This document shows, in pieces, positions 31,064 through 35,958 of a stretch of DNA of 35,958 nt. The number at the start of each line of letters is the position of its first letter. The stretch's first letter is position 1. Source of the stretch: an uncultured Bacilli bacterium (GTDB taxonomy: Bacteria; Bacillota_I; Bacilli_A; RF39; UBA660); contig CALVSP010000007.1 in NCBI GenBank assembly GCA_944359065.1, forward strand, positions 1 to 35,958, in the 5' to 3' direction. The translations under genes and the position numbers were made by a program. Under the pieces are notes generated by a model. That model saw only the letters and a program-made list of their open reading frames with translations, was not told the origin of the DNA and did not search any database.

Positions 31064-31588
31064 ATGGAAATAATAATTGAAAAAATAGTGGAATATAAAT
31101 ATGTTTTTGTTTTTGCATTATCAATACTTTTTTTAATTTTAATATTATTAATAGTCTTAAAACCTAAAAAAGTTAAACCAATTGAAAAAACTATTGATGA
31201 TGAAAAAGAAGAAAAAACAGATATAGAAAAAGTAATAGAAGCTTTAGAAGAAAATAAAGAAGGTAGAACAATGACTACTTTTGAAGAAGAACAAGAAGCA
31301 AATGCCATAATAAGTTATCAAGAGTTAGTTAAGGCAGTTCAAGAAAAAAAACTACAAGGAATAGAACCTATTAAAAAAAATGAGGTTGAAGTAAAAGAAG
31401 AAGAAATTATAGTTTCTGAATCAGAACCAGAAATAGAAATAGTTGAATCTGATGAGGAAGAAAACAAAACAGAAGAAAAAGAAGAAACAAAATTTAAAAA
31501 TAGTGAATTTATTTCACCTGTGTTTGGCAAAGATAGTAACAATGATAAATTTTTAAAAGATTTGAAAGATTTTAGAAATAATTTATGA
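31064..31588 (+). CDS. single-pass membrane protein with long acidic tail, function unknown
   Basis: A 174-residue protein with one membrane helix (about 13-33, FVFALSILFLILILLIVL) followed by a KPKK stop-transfer cluster. The remaining 140 residues should then be cytoplasmic. The tail is very Glu-rich and low in complexity apart from two segments that look constrained: FEEEQEANAIISYQELVKAV and, near the C terminus, SEFISPVFGKDS. I recognise no family. A short peptide motif at the end of an acidic tail can be a docking site, but that is inference. Start choice: GGAG is 8 bases from 31064; the ATG at 31058 (TGATG with the rsmE stop) is too close. It is linked in frame overlap to mtaB (ATGA). 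Confidence 0.75.
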   Translation: MEIIIEKIVEYKYVFVFALSILFLILILLIVLKPKKVKPIEKTIDDEKEEKTDIEKVIEALEENKEGRTMTTFEEEQEANAIISYQELVKAVQEKKLQGIEPIKKNEVEVKEEEIIVSESEPEIEIVESDEEENKTEEKEETKFKNSEFISPVFGKDSNNDKFLKDLKDFRNNL

Positions 31589-32865
31589 AATTTTATATAA
31601 TTAATCTTGGTTGTAAAGTAAATGCTTATGAATCAAAAGTTATAAGCGATTCACTTATCAATAATGGATACATAAAGGGAAGTATTGACGATGCTGATAT
31701 TTACATTGTCAATACTTGTTTTGTTACTAACATTGCCGAACATAAATCAATTCAAATGATTCATAAAGTAATTAATCAAAAGCATAAATTAGTTATTGTT
31801 TGTGGTTGCTTACCACAAATGAAATCAGAAGAAATACTTAAAATAGATGGTGTTGATATTGTACTTGGTAATAAAGATAAAACTAAAATAGTTGAATATG
31901 TTAAAAACTATCAAAAAAAAATTAGTAAGATTTATGATTTGTCAAATGCTGAATTTGAAAATATGCAATTAAATAATTTTGATAAAACAAGAGCTTTTAT
32001 AAAAATTCAGGATGGATGTAATAATTTTTGTTCATATTGCATTATTCCATATACTAGAGGAAATATAAGAAGCAAGAAAAAAGATGATGTTATAGCAGAA
32101 ATAAATAACTTAGTAAATAACGGTCATAAAGAAGTTGTGTTGACAGGAATACATACTGGAAGTTATCACGATGGAGAATACGATTTTGCTGATTTGCTTG
32201 CTGATATAGTTAAAATTAAAAATTTAAAACGGTTACGAATTTCTTCAATTGAAATAACAGAAATAAATAATCGAGTAATGGATATAATAAATAATAATGA
32301 TGTATTAGTAGATCATATGCATATTCCTTTACAATCAGGTTCTAATGAAATATTAAAGCTTATGAATAGGAAATATGATATTGAATATTTTTTAGGCATA
32401 ATCAATAAATTAAGAAGTATTAGACCAAATATGGCAATTACTACCGATGTCATTGTTGGATTTCCAAATGAAACAGATAGCTTATTTTTAGAAACTGTAG
32501 AAAACATTAAAAAAATTAATTTTGCAAAATTACATGTTTTTCCTTATTCAATTAGAGAAGGTACTAAAGCTAGTTTGATGGAAAATCAAGTGGATAATGT
32601 AGTAAAGAAACAAAGAGCTCATATTTTAATTGAATTATCTAAAGATTTAGAACTAAATTACATGAATAGATTTATCGATAAAACATTAGAATTTATTCCA
32701 GAAACTTATAAAGATGGATTTTTATATGGACATACTGGTAATTACTTATCTATTAAAGCAAAAGGAGAAAAAGAATTAATTAATCAAATTGTAACAATAA
32801 AAATTGTAAATATTGATTATCCATATTGTATAGGAAGTGTAAATGAACAATTGACTTTACATTGA
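31585..32865 (+). CDS. mtaB: tRNA threonylcarbamoyladenosine methylthiotransferase MtaB
   Basis: A 426-residue radical SAM methylthiotransferase that turns t6A37 into ms2t6A37 in tRNAs reading ANN codons. The N-terminal MTTase domain has Cys10 in NLGCKVNAYES, a Cys in VNTCFVTN and a Cys in VVCGCLP for the second iron-sulfur cluster. The radical SAM cluster is DGCNNFCSYC near residue 144. A C-terminal TRAM-like domain closes it. The NLGCKVN opening separates MtaB from MiaB and RimO. It is joined by an ATGA overlap to the preceding membrane protein gene. The promoter of the next gene begins inside its 3' end (TTGACT at 32851). Confidence 0.95.
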   Translation: MKFYIINLGCKVNAYESKVISDSLINNGYIKGSIDDADIYIVNTCFVTNIAEHKSIQMIHKVINQKHKLVIVCGCLPQMKSEEILKIDGVDIVLGNKDKTKIVEYVKNYQKKISKIYDLSNAEFENMQLNNFDKTRAFIKIQDGCNNFCSYCIIPYTRGNIRSKKKDDVIAEINNLVNNGHKEVVLTGIHTGSYHDGEYDFADLLADIVKIKNLKRLRISSIEITEINNRVMDIINNNDVLVDHMHIPLQSGSNEILKLMNRKYDIEYFLGIINKLRSIRPNMAITTDVIVGFPNETDSLFLETVENIKKINFAKLHVFPYSIREGTKASLMENQVDNVVKKQRAHILIELSKDLELNYMNRFIDKTLEFIPETYKDGFLYGHTGNYLSIKAKGEKELINQIVTIKIVNIDYPYCIGSVNEQLTLH

Positions 32866-32892
32866 TGGTATATTATAATTAAGTTAGGTGAT
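32851..32892 (+). promoter_or_regulatory. promoter and ribosome site of the small membrane protein at 32897
   Basis: TTGACT (32851-32856) lies inside the end of mtaB. A 17-base spacer, TATAAT (32874-32879), 7 bases and GGTGAT (32887-32892) follow before the ATG at 32897. This is the closest match to consensus in the window. Confidence 0.8.
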
Positions 32893-32896
32893 AATT

Positions 32897-33418
32897 ATGA
32901 AGCATTATACATTGCAAAGAAAAAGTTATTTAGAAGTTATTAGTGATAATTTTTCAGAAACATTAAAAAATTTCGGGTGCTTTGTTGGTTGTTTAGCCAC
33001 TAGTGGAATTACTTGGGGAATAATTCGTAATATGAACTTAGCTATGGATAATGTTAAAGATGATAATGTAAATATTGTGCCTATATTTTTTGGAATATCA
33101 TCTGTATGTTTTGCAAAAAAGATGTTTGATAGTTACAAAAAAGAAAGAAAGAGATTTCATGAGTTATCATTGGAAATTGATAAAGAAAGAGAAAAAAGAA
33201 GATTAGAAAGACAAAAATCTATGAGTGGTTTTGCAACTCCTGAACAAGTTTTCAATATAGAAACACAAAAATTATTTGATAAAGGTGAAAAAATAGTTGA
33301 ATTAAAAAAATATCAAGATATTTTAAATAATAGTGAACTCCAAGAAGAATCTGGAATTGTCCAAGGTAAGAGAAAATCATTAAATAATGGAATATTTAAG
33401 TCTAATGATAATTATTAA
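32897..33418 (+). CDS. unknown protein with two hydrophobic segments and a basic helical tail
   Basis: A 173-residue protein of no family I recognise. Hydrophobic stretches at about 26-45 (FGCFVGCLATSGITWGIIRN) and 59-75 (NIVPIFFGISSVCFAK) suggest two membrane helices. A strongly charged helix KKERKRFHELSLEIDKEREKRRLERQK and a polar tail follow, likely cytoplasmic. I start it at 32897 behind AGGTGA; a GTG at 32888 falls in that ribosome site. It has its own strong promoter, and its stop codon is in the terminator stem. Nothing in context shows its function. Confidence 0.75.
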   Translation: MKHYTLQRKSYLEVISDNFSETLKNFGCFVGCLATSGITWGIIRNMNLAMDNVKDDNVNIVPIFFGISSVCFAKKMFDSYKKERKRFHELSLEIDKEREKRRLERQKSMSGFATPEQVFNIETQKLFDKGEKIVELKKYQDILNNSELQEESGIVQGKRKSLNNGIFKSNDNY

Positions 33419-33441
33419 GATAGAATTTTCTATCTTTTTTT
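33417..33441 (+). terminator. terminator of the gene at 32897
   Basis: AAGATAGA (33417-33424) pairs with TCTATCTT (33429-33436) around ATTT, and T continues to 33441. The stop codon overlaps the first stem bases. Confidence 0.85.
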
Positions 33442-33461
33442 GGTATAATTAGCTAGGTGAT
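33441..33461 (+). promoter_or_regulatory. short-leader promoter and ribosome site of recD2
   Basis: TGGTATAAT (33441-33449) directly follows the terminator T run. AGGTGAT (33455-33461) and the ATG at 33465 come next. Any -35 would fall inside the terminator stem, so the extended -10 must carry recognition. Confidence 0.65.
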
Positions 33462-33464
33462 TGT

Positions 33465-35651
33465 ATGTCTTATATTAAAGGAAATTATCGTAAATCTATT
33501 TTTGAATCTGATAAAGGATATATAATTGGTTTATTCAAATTAAAGGAAACAGATAATGAAGAGTTAAAAATGTATGTTAATAAAATAATAACTTTTACAG
33601 GATATTTTGCTGAGTTGAATATTGATGATTTATATATTTTTAAAGGTGATGTAGTAAATCATCCAAAATATGGAATGCAATTCAATGTATTAGAATATGA
33701 ACGACTTAAACCAGATGATGAAGATGGATTAGTGGCATTTTTATCTAGTGATTTATTCAAAGGAGTTGGTGAGAAATTAGCTCAATCTATAGTTGATACT
33801 TTAGGTAAAAATGTATTAGATGAAATATTAAAAGATGAATCTTGCTTATTATTGGTTCCAAAAATGACTAGTAAAAAAGCCCACGCGGTTTACGAAACAT
33901 TAATGAAATATGAAGAAAGTCATCAAATAATAGTTTATTTAAATGAATTAGGCTTTAATATGAAAGATGCCTTAGAAATATATAATACTTATAAAAGTGA
34001 AACAATAAATCATATTGAACATAATCCTTATTGTTTAACAGAATTTATTTCTTTTTTAAAAGTCGACGAAATAGCTTTGAAATTAAATGTTGATATATTA
34101 GATGAAAGAAGAATTAAAGCGTGTATCATTTATATGATGAACAAATTATTATTTACTAATAGCGATACTTACTTAGAGTATGATGAAATATTAGAAAGTG
34201 TATTTAATTATTTAAAATGTGATTTAAATATTGACGATTTTGACCTATATTTAGAAGAATTAATTAATGAAAATAAAATAATTTTATTAAATAATAAATA
34301 TTATTTAAAAGAAATGTATGATTCAGAAATTAATATTGTTAATATAATTAAATATTTATCAAATAAAAAAATAGATAAATTATATTTAGACAATAGAATA
34401 GAAGAGTTAGAAAAAGTTAATAATATTAAATATAATGATAAACAAAAAGAAGCTATTAAGAAATCATTAGAAAATAATATCACAATTATTACAGGTGGAC
34501 CAGGAACAGGAAAAACAACTATTATTAAAGCTATTTGTGAATTATATCAAAATATATTTGATTTATCATTTGAAGAATTAACAAATAGGATAGCTTTACT
34601 TGCACCAACTGGAAGAGCTAGTAAAAGAATGAGTGAATCTACTAATTTACCAGCTAGTACAATCCATCGCTTTTTAAAATGGAATAAAGAAACTAATGAA
34701 TTTTCTGTTAATGAATATAATAAAAATAATCATCATTTAATTATAATCGATGAAGTGAGTATGATTGATTTAAATTTATTGGATAACTTATTTAAGGGAC
34801 TAACTAAAAATATAAAATTAATTTTAGTAGGTGATCATCACCAATTACCTTCAGTTGGACCAGGGAATATTTTAAAAGATTTAATTGAAAGCGAATTAAT
34901 TGATACAATTCATTTAGATACATTATATAGAACAGATGAAAATTCATATATAACTACTTTAGCACATGAAATAAAAAATAATGATTTGAGTGATTCTTTT
35001 TTAGAAACAAAAAGTGATTATACATTTTTAAAATGTCACTCAATTAAAGACAATTTAAAAAATTTGTGTTTACAATTAATGGAAAAAGGATATGATTATA
35101 AGAGAGTTCAAATAATGGCACCAATGTATGCTGGAGTTAATGGAATTGATAATTTGAATAAAGAATTACAAAGTATATTTAATCCAAAAACTAATCAAAA
35201 TGAAATTAAATATGGCGATGTTATATATAGGGAAAACGATAAAATATTACAATTAGTAAATTTGCCTGACGATAATGTTTATAACGGTGATATTGGCATT
35301 ATCAAAAACATTGTTAAAATAGAAAATAAAACATTTATTTATATTGATTTTGATGGTAATATAGTAAAATATGAAACTAAAGATTTAAATAAAATAACTC
35401 ATGGTTTTGTTATATCTATTCATAAATCACAAGGTAGTGAATTTGAAGTGGTTGTTATGCTAATATCTAATAGTTATAAAAGAATGCTTTACAAAAAATT
35501 AGTATATACAGGTATTACTAGAGCTAAGAAAAAATTAATTTTAATTGGTGAGCCTGATGCATTTTTATATGCTATTAATAATAATAATGAAAAAATAAGA
35601 AAGACTAATTTATTAGAACAATTAAAGAATAATATTTTAAATAAAGGTTAG
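33465..35651 (+). CDS. recD2: RecD2-family ATP-dependent DNA helicase
   Basis: A 728-residue superfamily 1B 5'-3' helicase acting without RecBC. The RecD2-specific N-terminal region (about 1-320) includes an OB-like start and a helix-hairpin-helix part (LFKGVGEKLAQSIVD). The motor has Walker A GGPGTGKTT near residue 345, LAPTGRASKRMSE, LIIIDEVSMID (Walker B), LVGDHHQLPSVGPG and the C-terminal HGFVISIHKSQGSEF plus YTGITRAKKKLILIG. The length agrees with the family. Its own promoter follows a terminator within 48 bases. Confidence 0.95.
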   Translation: MSYIKGNYRKSIFESDKGYIIGLFKLKETDNEELKMYVNKIITFTGYFAELNIDDLYIFKGDVVNHPKYGMQFNVLEYERLKPDDEDGLVAFLSSDLFKGVGEKLAQSIVDTLGKNVLDEILKDESCLLLVPKMTSKKAHAVYETLMKYEESHQIIVYLNELGFNMKDALEIYNTYKSETINHIEHNPYCLTEFISFLKVDEIALKLNVDILDERRIKACIIYMMNKLLFTNSDTYLEYDEILESVFNYLKCDLNIDDFDLYLEELINENKIILLNNKYYLKEMYDSEINIVNIIKYLSNKKIDKLYLDNRIEELEKVNNIKYNDKQKEAIKKSLENNITIITGGPGTGKTTIIKAICELYQNIFDLSFEELTNRIALLAPTGRASKRMSESTNLPASTIHRFLKWNKETNEFSVNEYNKNNHHLIIIDEVSMIDLNLLDNLFKGLTKNIKLILVGDHHQLPSVGPGNILKDLIESELIDTIHLDTLYRTDENSYITTLAHEIKNNDLSDSFLETKSDYTFLKCHSIKDNLKNLCLQLMEKGYDYKRVQIMAPMYAGVNGIDNLNKELQSIFNPKTNQNEIKYGDVIYRENDKILQLVNLPDDNVYNGDIGIIKNIVKIENKTFIYIDFDGNIVKYETKDLNKITHGFVISIHKSQGSEFEVVVMLISNSYKRMLYKKLVYTGITRAKKKLILIGEPDAFLYAINNNNEKIRKTNLLEQLKNNILNKG

Positions 35652-35660
35652 AATAATAAT

Positions 35661-35687
35661 GTATGTTTATACATACCTTCGTTTTTT
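35661..35687 (+). terminator. possible terminator after recD2
   Basis: GTATGT / ACATAC (35661-35666 / 35671-35676) with a TTAT loop is followed after five bases by six T (35682-35687). The gap before the T run makes it weak; it may only attenuate read-through into the small downstream gene. Confidence 0.4.
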
Positions 35688-35707
35688 CTAATAAAGAGGT
35701 GATTTAT

Positions 35708-35863
35708 ATGAAGAATAGTCTCAAGAATATGATGTTAATAGGTCTTGGTGTTGGCGCTACTATGATGTATCAAAAGTATAGTAAGCCGCTTATGAAAGAA
35801 ATGGAAAAAATTACTAATAAAACAATGAAAAAAATGAATAAAGAATTAGAAGAAATGATGTAA
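35708..35863 (+). CDS. YtxH-like small protein, 51 residues
   Basis: A 51-residue protein. A short hydrophobic Gly-rich start (MMLIGLGVGATMMYQKY) is followed by a charged amphipathic helix KPLMKEMEKITNKTMKKMNKEL. This resembles YtxH-type small membrane-associated proteins, of unknown function. GAGGTGAT lies 4 bases upstream of the ATG at 35708; an in-frame ATG at 35663 falls inside the possible terminator and has no ribosome site. It is followed 1 base after its stop by a strong terminator. Confidence 0.7.
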   Translation: MKNSLKNMMLIGLGVGATMMYQKYSKPLMKEMEKITNKTMKKMNKELEEMM

Positions 35864-35864
35864 T

Positions 35865-35892
35865 ATAAAACTCTCGTATTTGAGAGTTTTAT
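35865..35892. terminator. terminator after the YtxH-like gene
   Basis: ATAAAACTCTC (35865-35875) pairs perfectly with GAGAGTTTTAT (35882-35892) around a six-base loop. T-rich sequence follows, and an A run precedes it, so it could work in both directions. Confidence 0.85.
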
Positions 35893-35894
35893 TG

Positions 35895-35958
35895 TTTACT
35901 TTAAATTAATTATATGTTATAATTATTTTGGAATACTTAATGAGGTACTATTCCTTTC
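35895..35958 (+). promoter_or_regulatory. promoter and 5' leader start of a gene beyond the window
   Basis: TTTACT (35895-35900), a 17-base spacer and extended -10 TGTTATAAT (35915-35923). The expected transcript start near 35930 coincides with GGAATA (35930-35935), which pairs with TATTCC (35949-35954) to put a hairpin at the very 5' end. No start codon with a ribosome site appears before the window ends, so the leader is longer than usual here. Its gene is not visible. Confidence 0.6.

Noticed and set aside
35661-35707. Start of the YtxH-like gene at 35663
   Set aside because: That ATG falls inside the hairpin with no ribosome site; GAGGTGAT directly precedes the ATG at 35708.
248-35863. 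Possible UGA-tryptophan code (Mycoplasma-like)
   Set aside because: TGA serves as the stop of several genes at expected ends (for example 4830-4832 and 8203-8205), and conserved tryptophans such as the thioredoxin WCGPC are TGG.

Overview
The window is extremely AT-rich. It carries densely packed genes, mostly on the + strand, with many 4-14 base overlaps, TGA used as a stop and tryptophan written as TGG. Shine-Dalgarno sites match the Firmicute 16S tail, and the gene set looks like a low-GC Gram-positive: an rnhB/DHH pair, an OmpR-type two-component system, RecD2, MtaB, a DnaE with a degenerate PHP domain, and CvpA-thioredoxin-RsmE. My inference is an uncultured, small-genome, gut-type member of the Bacilli/Mollicutes-like lineages that keeps the standard bacterial code. 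The sequence alone does not fix the taxon.

Layout. Bases 1-2343 hold a tRNA-Cys and, on the minus strand, a MATE transporter fused to a cytidylate-kinase-like domain. Bases 2344-4832 are an overlapping operon of RNase HII, a DHH phosphoesterase, a GNAT acetyltransferase and a metallo-beta-lactamase-fold hydrolase. Bases 4917-7388 encode a UvrD-type helicase with a nuclease-like insert and two C-terminal zinc ribbons. Bases 7438-9458 hold two tiny leader-like ORFs and a response regulator/histidine kinase pair. Bases 9493-12640 hold a HerA-type ATPase, a 68-residue minus-strand gene resembling a free Rpn tail, and a YhcC-type radical SAM gene. Bases 12676-17971 hold a YfcC/DcuC-type carrier and an ABC ATPase plus FtsX-type permease.

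Bases 17998-19659 carry an ASCH protein, a deoxyribosyltransferase-like protein and an Hpt-REC protein. Bases 19733-22059 are an RNA-modification and ribosome-maturation operon (SpoU methyltransferase, RimM, TrmD, an unknown protein). Bases 22121-25804 encode a 1227-residue secreted cysteine-rich protein. Bases 25838-26142 hold rpmB, divergent from dnaE. From 26142 an overlapping run follows: dnaE, an orphan prepilin-like protein, CvpA, thioredoxin, RsmE, an acidic-tailed membrane protein and MtaB. Then come a small membrane protein, RecD2, a YtxH-like small protein, and a promoter with the start of a leader that runs off the window end.

Most of the content is housekeeping (RNA processing and modification, replication and repair, envelope transport). 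The less ordinary parts are the transporter-kinase fusion, the composite helicase, the cysteine-rich secreted protein, the ASCH/deoxyribosyltransferase pair, the orphan Hpt-REC and the orphan Rpn-tail gene. A genome-style feature also stands out: a -10 element is followed within about 6-9 bases by GGTGAT and then the start codon, implying many mRNAs with very short leaders. I see no insertion sequences, CRISPR arrays, phage genes or replication origin. No gene-free stretch exceeds about 160 bases.
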